A stretch of 64,000 nt of DNA from Gemmata massiliana. GTDB taxonomy: Bacteria; Planctomycetota; Planctomycetia; Gemmatales; Gemmataceae. Shown here in pieces: positions 25,180 to 33,197 of this stretch; within the stretch, counting starts at the first letter, position 1; each line of letters opens with the position of its first letter. The stretch spans positions 8,267,738 through 8,331,737 of the forward strand of contig NZ_LR593886.1 in NCBI RefSeq assembly GCF_901538265.1, read 5' to 3'. Both the position numbers and the translations under genes were made by a program. The notes below the pieces were generated by a model. The model did no database searches. It was not told the DNA's origin and saw only the letters and a list, made by a program, of their open reading frames with translations.

Positions 25180-25817
25180 GAAGTGTATTTGTTTAATGCG
25201 GCGTGCTCTGTTAGACCTCGTTTCCCGCCCGTTAATCCGACATTCGATCCAGGCTAGCCCCTGAACCGTACTCGGCTCCTGCCGCACGTACCTCCGAATT
25301 TAATCGGGTTCCGGGGCCACATCCGTTTCGTCGGAGTTCGTTACGGCTCCCGTTCGTGCGGAGTTCCCGCTGATCCGACGCCACCCGGCGATCAAAAGCG
25401 ACGCATCACCCGAGTTTACGTCGCATTCCACGCGGGCCAGTTCTTGAAGCCTTTGCGCCCGACGCGGGTGGATGTCCGGGGCGTATTCTCACAGGTACGG
25501 GAGCCGTTTCCCGTCGCAATCTGCCCTTACGCTAGGCCGGGATTTCGCGACCGCGTGCCGCGCTACGTTCCTCCCGCGAATACCCCACCCCGTATTGTGG
25601 AAGTAATTTGCTTCCTCCAGCAACCAGATCGCTTGGAAGTAGCGCCCAGTCGGCCCGCGTTGGAGGCACCGAGCGAGCGTCTCTCGTTCGGAGGATAGTT
25701 GGGGTCCGTTTTGCCCCGAGATGTTCTCCGGTTCGATGGGAATTGCCGGGCCGCCGTATGACCGCGGCAGAAGGGCCAAGGGAGATTATGAAATAAGGGA
25801 AGTGGGGATTGCTACGA
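25180..25817. other. Intergenic region with no recognised gene
   Basis: This 638-bp stretch holds several short frames on both strands, but none has a ribosome site plus a recognisable family or a consistent codon pattern. It contains no tRNA and no strong terminator that I can see. Confidence 0.5.
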
Positions 25818-27062
25818 CTAAGGTTCGGCCCCTTCACGGGCACGTGTCGCAGTTCGCCACGCGCCGCGGAACATCGTGCGCCGGTCACCCGCGTGTTCCG
25901 CGAGCACGAGTTCGTGCGGGTCACGGGTATCCGCGTTCGGGAGCGGCACGACCACGAGGTCCGCACTCTTGCCGGCCCCGAGGGTGCCGGTTTCGTCCGC
26001 CCAGCCGAGTGCTTCCGCGCCCGAGAGCGTGACCATTCGCAACAATTGATCGCCCGGGAAATCGGGGTGCCCCGCGCGCACGAACCGCGCTTCACTCAGG
26101 ACGTCGAGATCGGGGTTGGATGCGAGGCTGTCCGTGCCCAGGCACACGCGAACGCTCCGCGCGAGAAATTCCCGGAACGGGTGCGGTGCGTGTCCGAACG
26201 CTGCATGGGTGCGAGGGCAGTAGACGATGGACCCGTTCTTCGGGATACGGGGTGTCGGAGTTAGGTAATTCGCGTGGATGTAGAGATCCGGCGCGCGACG
26301 CAATCGGCGCGTGATCCAGGCGTCCGGTGATTTGCTCAGTGCGTCGGCGTGCCAAATGCCGAGGTTCTGGAGGAATGTGCGAAAGGGACCGGAGTGGCGT
26401 TGAAGTAATTCGATTTCACCCGGCGATTCTGCGAGATGCACCGCAACGGGAAGGCGATGGAGGCGCGCCAGTTCGGTCACCTTCGCCAACAACGCGTGGT
26501 GGACGCTGTACGGCGCGTGAGGGCTGAATCCCACGCGGCAGTTCGGAGTTTGAGGGAGCGACTTGGTAATGGCTTCGGCCGTGGTCATCGCCACGGCCGC
26601 GCGTTCCGAGCCCAGCCCGATGAACTCGCGAAACACTGTGGCCCGCGTCGGTGCCCCTGCGAGCGCGTCCCAGCTCGCGCCCTCGGAGGCGATGTCGCCG
26701 ATGAGCGTGGTGCCGTGGCGCAAGCATTCGGCGAGCCCGGTGCGGGTGTCGGATTGCGTTTGTTCCGGGGTCCGCGTGCGGCGGTAGCCGATCACCCCGC
26801 GGAGCCAGTCCGTGAAGTGGTCCGCGTCGGTCGGTGGAATCTGTCCGCGTGCGCCGCTCAGGTCGAGGTGCGTGTGCGGGTTCACCAGACCGGGGATGAT
26901 TGCGGCGTTACCGACATCCTCGTCCGGTGTGCGTGCGCCGTGGGGAAGCACGGCTTCGATGTGTTCGCCGCGAACGGTGACTGTCCCGTTCGGCAGCGGA
27001 GGCCCACTAACGGAAAACACCCAGCGCGCGGTGAACGTTCGCGGTTCGGTACGCTCCGACAT
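25818..27062 (-). CDS. Amidohydrolase of the ATZ/TRZ deaminase type
   Basis: The frame extends to a TTG at 27086, but ATG 27062 is taken as the start. The 414-residue protein has all metal-dependent hydrolase landmarks: 'VNPHTHLDLSG' (HxH), 'FSPHAPYSVHHALL', 'VAVHLAESPGE' (HxAE) and 'CLGTDSLASN' with the final Asp. The set matches cytosine-deaminase-like amidohydrolases such as SAH/MTA deaminase or aminodeoxyfutalosine deaminase. The latter, a futalosine-pathway menaquinone enzyme, is a reasonable but unproved guess. Its 5' end lies 50 bp from tRNA-Ile on the other strand and marks the edge of host DNA. Confidence 0.85.
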   Translation of the reverse strand: MSERTEPRTFTARWVFSVSGPPLPNGTVTVRGEHIEAVLPHGARTPDEDVGNAAIIPGLVNPHTHLDLSGARGQIPPTDADHFTDWLRGVIGYRRTRTPEQTQSDTRTGLAECLRHGTTLIGDIASEGASWDALAGAPTRATVFREFIGLGSERAAVAMTTAEAITKSLPQTPNCRVGFSPHAPYSVHHALLAKVTELARLHRLPVAVHLAESPGEIELLQRHSGPFRTFLQNLGIWHADALSKSPDAWITRRLRRAPDLYIHANYLTPTPRIPKNGSIVYCPRTHAAFGHAPHPFREFLARSVRVCLGTDSLASNPDLDVLSEARFVRAGHPDFPGDQLLRMVTLSGAEALGWADETGTLGAGKSADLVVVPLPNADTRDPHELVLAEHAGDRRTMFRGAWRTATRAREGAEP

Positions 27063-27111
27063 GGATCGGACCCAAGCGGTGTTCAACGGATCGAGACGAG
27101 ATGGGAATTAT

Positions 27112-27183
27112 AGGTCGGTCGCCAAGTGGTAAGGCCTGCGCCTGATAAGCGCAGAATCGTGGGTTCGATTCCCACCCGACCTA
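27112..27183 (+). tRNA. tRNA-Ile(GAT), integration target
   Basis: Acceptor AGGTCGG/CCGACCT, anticodon loop CTGATAA (anticodon GAT) in stem TGCGC/GCGCA, and T-arm GTGGG-TTCGATT-CCCAC form a complete cloverleaf. Its 3' 45 bases are duplicated exactly at 57776-57822, so this gene is the attachment site of the prophage and is rebuilt by the element. Confidence 0.93.
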
Positions 27184-27185
27184 CT
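27139..27185. repeat. attL, 47-bp direct repeat (3' part of tRNA-Ile)
   Basis: The 47 bases from 27139 to 27185 recur exactly at 57776-57822, running from the anticodon stem of tRNA-Ile to two bases past its end. This is the core duplication expected from tyrosine-integrase insertion into a tRNA 3' end. Confidence 0.93.
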
Positions 27186-27246
27186 ACACAAAATACTACA
27201 ATTGCCAGCATTTTACGCTCACCTGCCGAGCTTGTCGAGGGGCCAA

Positions 27247-27282
27247 TTTCGGGGTAGTTTCGTGGTAGACTACCCCGAAACT
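27247..27282. promoter_or_regulatory. Inverted repeat TTTCGGGGTA...TACCCCGAAA near attL
   Basis: The arms TTTCGGGGTA (27247-27256) and TACCCCGAAA (27271-27280) lie just ahead of the integrase start. The same arms recur next to attR at 57625-57652. Position at both ends suggests integrase arm-type sites, or an operator for int that is repeated at the right end. Confidence 0.55.
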
Positions 27283-27296
27283 CGGAGCCGCGCCCC

Positions 27297-28363
27297 ATGC
27301 CCCGGCCGCGAAATCCCGTCCCCAAGTACCTGCACCACAAGGCAACCGGCCAGGCGCGCGTCCGCGTGGCCGGAAAGGACATCTATCTCGGCCCCTACGG
27401 GTCACCAGAGTCGAAGAAGGAATACGACCGCATCCGCGCCGAACTGGAGAGCCAGGCACCGGCGGTGGCGGTCGCCGCCGTTAACACCAAATCCAGAACA
27501 CCGAAGGCGGTCACCATCGTCGATATGGTTTCCGCGTTCTGGGACCACGCGGAGCAACATTACCGAGATGCCGACGGCAAGCCGACGACCGAGTTGCGCT
27601 GGCTGAAGGAGTCGCTCGCCGAAGTGGTCACGCTGTACGGACACGTTCCCGCATCGGAGTTCGGGCCGCTCGCGCTCAAGGCCGTTCGAGACCGCTGGGT
27701 GAAAGCGGGACTGGCCCGGACCACGATCAACTCGCGTACCAACCGCGTGCGGCGTGTCTTCAAATGGGCCACGGCCGAGGAGCTGGTTCCGGTCACCGTG
27801 TACCAGGCTCTCGCTACGGTCGCGGGGTTGCAGAAGGGCCGCACGCAGGCACGCGAGACGGAACCTGTCGGCCCTGTGCTCGATCTCCATGTCGCGGCGG
27901 TGCTCCACCGCTTGAACCCGACTATTCGCGCAATGGTGCTCGTGCAACGGCTGAGCGGGTGCAGGCCCCAGGACGTGTTACGGATGCGCGCGGGAGAAAT
28001 CGACCGCACCGCGATGCCGTGGGTGTACCGGCCACCAAAGCACAAAACGAGGTACCGGGGACAGCAACGAACGGTCATCATCGGCCCTGCCGCAGCAGCG
28101 ATCCTAGAGCCGATCCTCACCAAACTGAAACCCGAAGACGTGGTGTTCAGTCCGCAGCGTGTGTGCGAAAAGCGTGTGACGCGGCACACATCCCGCGCTG
28201 GCACCCGAACCAACTCCGGCACACGTTCGGAACGGAGATCCGCGCCCGATTCGGTCTGGAAGCTGCCCAAGTGCTTCTCGGTCACACCAAGGCGAACGTC
28301 ACTCAAGTGTACGCCGAACGAGATCTGTCGCTGGCCGTGAGAGTAGCCGAACAAATGGGATAA
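27297..28363 (+). pseudogene. Tyrosine-type site-specific integrase, frameshifted
   Basis: The first frame (27297-28340) gives the N-terminal SAM-like domain, the core with catalytic Arg in 'LSGCRPQDVLRMR', and the lysine region KHKTRYRGQQ. It then loses homology. From about 28167 the -1 frame continues the fold, with 'ACDAAHIPRWHPNQLRHTFG' followed by the end 'LLGHTKANVTQVYAERD'. That supplies H-x2-R, the second His and the nucleophile Tyr. The change happens at a GAAAAG run (28167-28172), so a lost or gained base, a sequencing error, or -1 slippage on A-AAG are all possible. If joined, the product is about 355 residues and complete. It would recombine attP with the tRNA-Ile site. Confidence 0.85.
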
Positions 28364-28386
28364 CGACGGTACCGAAAATACATCTA

Positions 28387-28779
28387 TCAGTGATCCAATT
28401 CGTCTGCGGCCCCTTCAGGCTCGCGCGGCTCCAATGGGAGATCGTTCGAGCCTGAAGGGGTCGGTTCTTTCCAGAAAATGAGTATCACGGTCGAAACCAG
28501 TGGGGGTACCAGTGAAAACGCCCACACCCATACGAATCCCCACAACATCCCGTGAACCCCACGCGAATCGTCATTATCGCGCAACTCGTGTGTGAGCGCA
28601 CCGGGGATCACTACGGCTCCGACGAGTCCGGCTAATAAGAAGGACGCGGCAACCACGCATCCCGAGCCCCGATACACTCCCACAATAGCCAGAACAAACG
28701 TGGCCAGTGCTCCACCTAACACAGGGAAGCAGCAGAAGACGTCAGCAGCATCTCCTCCCGCCGTTCCGAATAGAGACAT
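28387..28779 (-). CDS. Small multi-pass membrane protein
   Basis: ATG 28779 with AAAGGG upstream starts a 130-residue protein with three hydrophobic helices: 'VLGGALATFVLAIVGVYRG', 'CVVAASFLLAGLVGAVVIPG' and 'FVWVWAFSLVPPLVSTVILI'. It ends in an acidic soluble tail. I do not recognise the family. Its place between the integrase and cargo genes, on the opposite strand to the lytic genes, suggests expression in the lysogen. Confidence 0.6.
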   Translation of the reverse strand: MSLFGTAGGDAADVFCCFPVLGGALATFVLAIVGVYRGSGCVVAASFLLAGLVGAVVIPGALTHELRDNDDSRGVHGMLWGFVWVWAFSLVPPLVSTVILIFWKEPTPSGSNDLPLEPREPEGAADELDH

Positions 28780-28852
28780 GGCACCCTTTCACTCTCGACC
28801 TGTTTATTTTGGGCGCCGCACCGCCCGGTGATCACCGCCTCGACAATCTGAG

Positions 28853-29497
28853 CTATTCCTTACCCAGAACCAAATCAACAACCCAGCACCCGCGCACGTG
28901 TGACCCCGCATTGCGGCAGTGATCGAGCACATCGGTGCAGTCGCACCCCGCGTCTTGGAGCGCGTCGGCAAGGATCGGCATCGCAGAGAAGTCGCACCAC
29001 TGATAGATCTGCGCCGTGATTGCGAGAACGGTCGAAGTGCGCCACGAATGGGAAAAAGTAACATGACGAAACGGGTTGCCAGCAACTTCGCGTAACAGAG
29101 CCGCCTGCGCAGCCCGTTCGGTGTCATACGTCACAATTCGCCGGGGCCAGGAACAGGTCGCACTTGTTTCTGCGGCATGTTGTGCGATCGGTACAACATT
29201 GAGTTGGCGTGGTGCTACCAACAGGTCAAGGTAAATCCGCTCGCTCGGGTGCGGCCTCATACTGCTGACCACGGCCGAAGTAATGTGCGGCTCGGGATCG
29301 ACGAAATCTCCATCCGCCCGCGCCTCAGCCAAATTCAGAATCCGCGCTCGTTGGGAATCTTGGAAACCTGTTGTTACTGCCATACGCTCCAAGCAGCCAA
29401 CCGCGAAGAGAAGCATCCTGCGATAACGCCCGGGATCCCGAACGAGTTCCAACATTCGTTCGGGATCTTCACACGCCAGCCATTCGGCTTCGGTCAT
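28853..29497 (-). CDS. Planctomycete 'MTEAEWL...VLGKE' family protein
   Basis: This 214-residue protein starts MTEAEWLACEDPERMLELVR and ends RGCWVVDLVLGKE, with 'NPFRHVTFSHSWRTSTVLAI' and 'DFSAMPILADALQDAGCD' in between. These segments are the fixed landmarks of a large, multi-copy Gemmata-type family of unknown function that often accompanies TIGR02996-domain proteins. Such genes behave like mobile host cargo. No catalytic motif or membrane segment is visible. Confidence 0.7.
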   Translation of the reverse strand: MTEAEWLACEDPERMLELVRDPGRYRRMLLFAVGCLERMAVTTGFQDSQRARILNLAEARADGDFVDPEPHITSAVVSSMRPHPSERIYLDLLVAPRQLNVVPIAQHAAETSATCSWPRRIVTYDTERAAQAALLREVAGNPFRHVTFSHSWRTSTVLAITAQIYQWCDFSAMPILADALQDAGCDCTDVLDHCRNAGSHVRGCWVVDLVLGKE

Positions 29498-29590
29498 CAG
29501 CCGCCCCCTGGAACAACTCCCAACATGACCGATTCGGCTCTGGGTACGCGCATCAACGTTCCGCCAACCGAATAGCGCCCTAGCATTCGT

Positions 29591-30409
29591 TCAAGCCGCA
29601 CCTGAACCCGATTGGGTATCAGCCCCAGGCTCTGACATTCCCGCCGCATGCCATTCCCCGAGAATGCGCGTGCGAACTTGGTGCCCGCCCGGAAGCCGCA
29701 CCACCGCGTAAGGTTCCTCAGTCCGAAGCAACTCCCCACGAACCGCGGGCACCTTCCGGAGCCGCCCGCTCCGGGTTGGAATCTGCATTTCCCCGACCCG
29801 TTCGGTGACCGCAACCGCACCTTCGGTAACCGCGTCGGTAATTACGACGCCGTAGTCACTCGACTCGCCCGGCACCCAGATAACGTTCTTCGCAACGGTC
29901 GATGCCCCACGACTGGCACGCTTCGGAGAGTTTTGGAGCGTTGGAGGTGAAGCGGTTTGTAAAGGTACGTCGGACTGCCCTGTGAAAAAAGGCAGCGTCT
30001 CCTGTTCGCGCCCCAAGCACCACCCGCGCTCGGAGTGGGACCACGCGAGCCCGCGGTCCCGCAGATCCCGGAGCGCGTGATTAATCGTGTGGAGGGACGG
30101 TTCCGATTCGGTATCCATTTCGCGCAGGTGGGCCTCGATCACGCTCGGGCGAACCACTTGATTGGCTCCTACCAATTCCCGGAGCACGCGGTACACGCGA
30201 CGTGTCGAAGGTCGTGAGACACGGAGTTCGTCAGGCAAATCGAAGGACTCGGCATCGACCTTACCAGCCTGCTTCACCCCGATCGTCAGCCGCAATCCGT
30301 CGGTCGTTTCGCCGTAACGAAGGTAATCGCGCCCAGCACGCCGCAAGGCATCTCGTATTTCACGAGCGGCACGACGAGCAACTTGTTCCGGAGTTTCTTT
30401 TTCAGACAT
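29591..30409 (-). CDS. Putative winged-helix DNA-binding protein
   Basis: The frame is open from a GTG at 30511, but the ATG at 30409 (MSEKETPEQVARRAAREIRD) starts the part with coding character. Residues about 75-135 (TRRVYRVLRELVGANQVVRP, SLHTINHALRDLRDRGLAW) look like a winged helix-turn-helix with the pattern of a MarR/PadR-like fold. The C-terminal half is basic and beta-rich (GRLRKVPAVRGELLRTEEPY). A transcription regulator of the lysogenic region is likely. The choice of start remains uncertain. Confidence 0.5.
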   Translation of the reverse strand: MSEKETPEQVARRAAREIRDALRRAGRDYLRYGETTDGLRLTIGVKQAGKVDAESFDLPDELRVSRPSTRRVYRVLRELVGANQVVRPSVIEAHLREMDTESEPSLHTINHALRDLRDRGLAWSHSERGWCLGREQETLPFFTGQSDVPLQTASPPTLQNSPKRASRGASTVAKNVIWVPGESSDYGVVITDAVTEGAVAVTERVGEMQIPTRSGRLRKVPAVRGELLRTEEPYAVVRLPGGHQVRTRILGEWHAAGMSEPGADTQSGSGAA

Positions 30410-30525
30410 CTGGGCACCGATCAGAAGCGACTGCCTTTTTCCGCGGGGCAGTCGAGGAGAGATTCCCGTTTGGAACAGAGAAGTTAAGCTGGGCTGTGTA
30501 CGGGTGATCACAATGGAGAGCGAAC

Positions 30526-30771
30526 GTGCGGAACGACGGCCCGAAGTACGAAGTCACAGCCGACGAGTTAATTAAGCTTCTGGACGCGGGGGATCTGACG
30601 GAGCTGGCAATACGTGTTAACCGCGCCTTGTTAGCGAAACACTATCCCCAGCTTCGTTACGCCGTGCTGGTCGGGGGATTCCCGAACGGGGTAGCGCCGG
30701 ATCTGTGCCTTCCGATCATTCCTCTTTCACCGACTGAGCCTGCAAGCGGGTTTGTTTCATCTGGTCGATAA
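30526..30771 (+). CDS. Hypothetical protein
   Basis: A GTG start at 30526 is preceded by GGAGAG. The 81 residues begin helical (ADELIKLLDAGDLTELAIRVNRALLAK). The last 56 bases overlap, tail to tail, the regulator gene on the other strand (30716-30985), so the C-terminus may not be real. No family is recognised. Confidence 0.4.
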   Translation: MRNDGPKYEVTADELIKLLDAGDLTELAIRVNRALLAKHYPQLRYAVLVGGFPNGVAPDLCLPIIPLSPTEPASGFVSSGR

Positions 30772-30985
30772 GCGGCTTGAGCACGGTGTGCTTCGCAACC
30801 ACTTTTTCGCGAATCCACCCATCGACCAAGTTTGCAACGGTCCCACCCTCGACGTCAATGATCTCGGCCATCATGTCCGCCAGGTCCGCGAACACACGGA
30901 TCTGGCGAGTGGATGAGTCACCATCTTCCTTCCTCGGGCGACCACCTCTTCCCTTTGCCATCCCGCGCCTCACGGTCAGGGCCAT
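30716..30985 (-). CDS. Small ribbon-helix-helix-like regulator A
   Basis: The 89-residue protein has a basic N-terminus (MAKGRGGRPRKEDGDSSTR) followed by 'QIRVFADLADMMAEIIDVEG' and 'GTVANLVDGWIREKVV'. One beta strand followed by two helices is the ribbon-helix-helix (CopG/MetJ) pattern. The core is paralogous to the product of 31112-31348, read in the opposite direction across a 126-bp control region. Start 30985 is chosen because GAGG lies upstream. It is the best candidate for one arm of the lysogeny switch. Confidence 0.65.
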   Translation of the reverse strand: MALTVRRGMAKGRGGRPRKEDGDSSTRQIRVFADLADMMAEIIDVEGGTVANLVDGWIREKVVAKHTVLKPLIDQMKQTRLQAQSVKEE

Positions 30986-31055
30986 TTCAGTACCTCAACA
31001 TGCTTGCAGTATCTCGCCCCTCAAGCATTCGGTCAACAAGTCACAATATTTCTGG

Positions 31056-31087
31056 TTGACAAGTAACATAAATACTGTGTACAGTAT
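31056..31087 (+). promoter_or_regulatory. Promoter and palindromic operator of the regulator pair
   Basis: TTGACA (31056-31061) is followed, 18 bases on, by TACAGT as a possible -10. A perfect palindrome ATACTGT-GT-ACAGTAT (31072-31087) overlaps the -10. A further half-site GCAGTAT lies at 31006-31012, nearer the minus-strand gene. The layout fits repression by the ribbon-helix-helix proteins encoded on either side. Confidence 0.65.
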
Positions 31088-31111
31088 CAGTGTCGCCAAT
31101 GGAGGTAGACA

Positions 31112-31348
31112 ATGGCTGAAGACCAAGCACCGAGTCAGGGGACTCGCCAAGTTCGTGTCCCGGAAGATTTGGCCGATATGTTGGCCGGGATCATTGAGGT
31201 CGAAGGTGGGTCTGTCGCCGACTTTCTTGATCCCATCGCGCGCCCGGCCGTGATCGCACGGTTCCAAGAGATCGAACCGGCACTGAAAACCATTCGCGCC
31301 GCGCGAGCATCCGCACGAACGGCAACCAATCGCCGAGCGGGGATCTAA
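31112..31348 (+). CDS. Small ribbon-helix-helix-like regulator B
   Basis: ATG 31112 has GGAGG eight bases upstream. The 78-residue product contains 'RQVRVPEDLADMLAGIIEVEG' in two overlapping motifs and 'GSVADFLDPIARPAVIARF', matching regulator A residue by residue through the beta-helix-helix core. It opens the rightward operon, overlapping tightly with the DUF1580 gene (2-base gap). A Cro-like role for the lytic direction is an inference from position. Its N-terminus lacks the basic tail of regulator A, so the two may differ in DNA contact. Confidence 0.65.
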   Translation: MAEDQAPSQGTRQVRVPEDLADMLAGIIEVEGGSVADFLDPIARPAVIARFQEIEPALKTIRAARASARTATNRRAGI

Positions 31349-31350
31349 CC

Positions 31351-31674
31351 ATGCTTCCCCTGGTCCTTAGCGAAACCGTTTTGACATTCGCCGAGGCTGC
31401 AGCGACCGTTCCGGCTGTTGGCGGGAAATCGACACCAGCGAAGACCGTGTACACCTGGGCCGACGTCGGGCTACGTGTCGGCCGGGCGCGGGTTAAGCTC
31501 GAATGCGCCAAGATCGGTGGGAAGCGTGTGACGAGCCGTGAGGCCCTAGGCCGCTTCTTCTCCGCGATCTCAGCTAAGGACCAACCTCAAATTGAGCGAA
31601 CACCCGCAGCCCGACGCAAAGAAGTGGACCGAAAACGCGCGGCCCTTGAGAGCCGGTGGGCCAACGTTCGGTGA
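31351..31674 (+). CDS. DUF1580-like protein
   Basis: The 107-residue protein has the planctomycete DUF1580 pattern: 'LTFAEAAATVPAVGGKST', then 'TVYTWADVGLRVGRARVKLE' and 'IGGKRVTSREALGRFF'. The arrangement resembles an excisionase/MerR-type winged helix (a helix, then W..kG..., then ...vGg.r.tS.eal..f). An Xis-like or helix-turn-helix adaptor role is plausible. It starts two bases after regulator B stops, and an fMet-like tRNA follows seven bases after its own stop. Confidence 0.7.
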   Translation: MLPLVLSETVLTFAEAAATVPAVGGKSTPAKTVYTWADVGLRVGRARVKLECAKIGGKRVTSREALGRFFSAISAKDQPQIERTPAARRKEVDRKRAALESRWANVR

Positions 31675-31681
31675 CTTCGAT

Positions 31682-31753
31682 TGCAGGGTGGAGCAGTGGT
31701 CGCTCACCGGGCTCATGATCCCGACCGCGCCGGTTCGATCCCGGCCCCCGCAA
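31682..31753 (+). tRNA. Phage-borne tRNA-Met(CAT), initiator-like, possibly degenerate
   Basis: The 5' sequence TGCAGGGTGGAGCAGTGG and the T-arm GCCGG-TTCGATC-CCGGC followed by CCCCGCA-A match the bacterial initiator tRNA layout. The anticodon arm reads CCGGG-CTCATGAT-CCCG, with CAT and one extra base in the loop. The acceptor stem has one A-C mismatch. It lies inside the early operon between DUF1580 and the next gene. Confidence 0.55.
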
Positions 31754-31785
31754 CTCAACAACTCGATCACTAACAGGTGACACCG

Positions 31786-32079
31786 ATGAAGATCGTTGTC
31801 TCGGCGGACCACGTCCGCGCGGGTGAGATCAGTTCGTGCCTTGATTGCCCGATCGGGCACGCGCTCCGGGACGCGATCCCGGGCGTGGAGTTCGAGGTCG
31901 GGACCATCGCGATTCACGTCCGCCGCGGCGACGACTGGATCGCGCACCCGCTCCCCTGGTTCGTCACGCGGTTCATTCAAGCTTTCGACGCCGGCGTCGA
32001 TGTCGCTCCGATCGAGTTCGAGCTACCGATCGATCTCGACCCGGATCCCACCAACACACCGGCCGCAGTCGCGGCCTGA
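31786..32079 (+). CDS. Hypothetical phage protein
   Basis: A 97-residue protein (ATG 31786, MKIVVSADHVRAGEISSCLD) with an acidic C-terminus. It contains 'CLDCPIGHALRDAIPG' and 'RRGDDWIAHPLPWFVTRFIQ', which resemble small proteins of unknown function encoded near planctomycete phage replication genes. No catalytic motif is seen. It belongs to the rightward early operon. Confidence 0.55.
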   Translation: MKIVVSADHVRAGEISSCLDCPIGHALRDAIPGVEFEVGTIAIHVRRGDDWIAHPLPWFVTRFIQAFDAGVDVAPIEFELPIDLDPDPTNTPAAVAA

Positions 32080-32289
32080 AGCAATCGACCGGGGTCGAGG
32101 ATGCGCGCCGAAGGGCGACGGCCGCTGACTCCCCCGGTCGGTGATCCACGCGGTGCCTCGCGACCGGGTGTTCCGGTCGGGGGTCGGCAAGGGAGCGACG
32201 GGCGAACGGCGGCACGGCCCGTGGGAGAGTCCGAGACCCGGGCACATCGCTCCGCCCGGGTCCGCCGCGCGAACACACGGAGGCCCGCC

Positions 32290-32436
32290 ATGAGTTTCGA
32301 GAAATTCTTCGCGATCGGGATGGGCTGGCTCCTGTTCTGGATCGCGGTGTGCCTCGCGTTCGGGCGCCTGTTCGAGTGGCTCGAACCCGACGAGGAGCCT
32401 TCGACCCCACGCAAGCGCAGAGGTACGAAACGATGA
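32290..32436 (+). CDS. Small single-pass membrane protein (48 aa)
   Basis: ATG 32290 follows GGAGG by a good distance. The peptide has one hydrophobic helix (FAIGMGWLLFWIAVCLAFG) and a basic, Pro-rich cytoplasmic tail (STPRKRRGTKR). Its stop overlaps the next start by four bases (ATGA), which supports translation. The function is unknown; small membrane proteins in early phage operons often affect host envelope or exclusion. Confidence 0.6.
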   Translation: MSFEKFFAIGMGWLLFWIAVCLAFGRLFEWLEPDEEPSTPRKRRGTKR

Positions 32437-32675
32437 TCACCATTCAGGTCAGCGGCCCGCGGGGCGAGGGGAACACGATTAGCGCCATGCGCATCGTGTC
32501 CTGGTTCCGCTCGTTCGGGTTCGAGGTCGAGTACCGGGGCCACACCGAATTGCAGACCGCGTGTATCGAGGACTTGCTCCGGAACGATCACACGGTGTTC
32601 GATCGCGCGACCGAGCCGCGCCAGTTCCTGGTGCTCGACGTCGGGGCCGAAGAACTGGCCGACGAAGACGACTGA
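32433..32675 (+). CDS. Small acidic phage protein
   Basis: The 80-residue product starts MITIQVSGPRGEGNTISAMR, overlapping the upstream stop by four bases. It is acidic at the end (GAEELADEDD). The N-terminal 'SGPRGEGNTISAMRI' looks like a loop of a nucleotide- or nucleic-acid-binding fold but has no Walker A lysine. No family is recognised. Confidence 0.55.
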   Translation: MITIQVSGPRGEGNTISAMRIVSWFRSFGFEVEYRGHTELQTACIEDLLRNDHTVFDRATEPRQFLVLDVGAEELADEDD

Positions 32676-32713
32676 GACCGGCCCCGCGAACCCACTGCCC
32701 ACGAGACGCACCA

Positions 32714-33172
32714 ATGGACCTCGGCATCTTCTTCGACGGCTTGTGTGAGCCGATCAACCCGGGCGGCACCGCGTGCTACGGGTACGCGGTTTACGGCATC
32801 GGACCGGTCGGCAAGGCCGTGACCGGGTGCGGGGTGTTCAAGGCCGGCGCGGGGATGACTAACAACGTCGCCGAGTGGATCGCGCTCGGTAAGGCCCTCG
32901 CGCTGGTCCGGGCCGAGAAGCTCCGGCCCGACACCGTCACCATCTACGGCGATTCACAGCTCGTCATCAATCAGCTCATCGGCGATTTCGAGTGTAACAA
33001 CGAGCGCCTGCGCGAGTACCGGGACCGGTGCCTCGAACACCTGACCGAGCTCGGGTGCGTGTGGAAGGCGCACTGGATTCCGCGAGACCAGAACGTCGAG
33101 GCCGATCACCTGGCCCGGGCCGCTTACGTCGGCCGGATCGGGCGCCTGCTCCCGGAGCGCGTCAAGGGCTAG
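32714..33172 (+). CDS. Ribonuclease HI-like protein
   Basis: The 152-residue protein starts MDLGIFFDGLCEPINPGGTA and has the RNase H acidic set: Asp8 in 'FFDG', Glu in 'TNNVAEWIAL', Asp in 'IYGDSQLVINQL' and Asp in 'NVEADHLARAA'. This is the RVT_3/RNase HI fold, close to RnhA-like proteins of archaea and phages. It should remove RNA primers or R-loops during phage replication, which agrees with the primase-helicase downstream. Confidence 0.85.
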   Translation: MDLGIFFDGLCEPINPGGTACYGYAVYGIGPVGKAVTGCGVFKAGAGMTNNVAEWIALGKALALVRAEKLRPDTVTIYGDSQLVINQLIGDFECNNERLREYRDRCLEHLTELGCVWKAHWIPRDQNVEADHLARAAYVGRIGRLLPERVKG

Positions 33173-33197
33173 CGATCTTCTCTCCAAAAGGTGCGTG

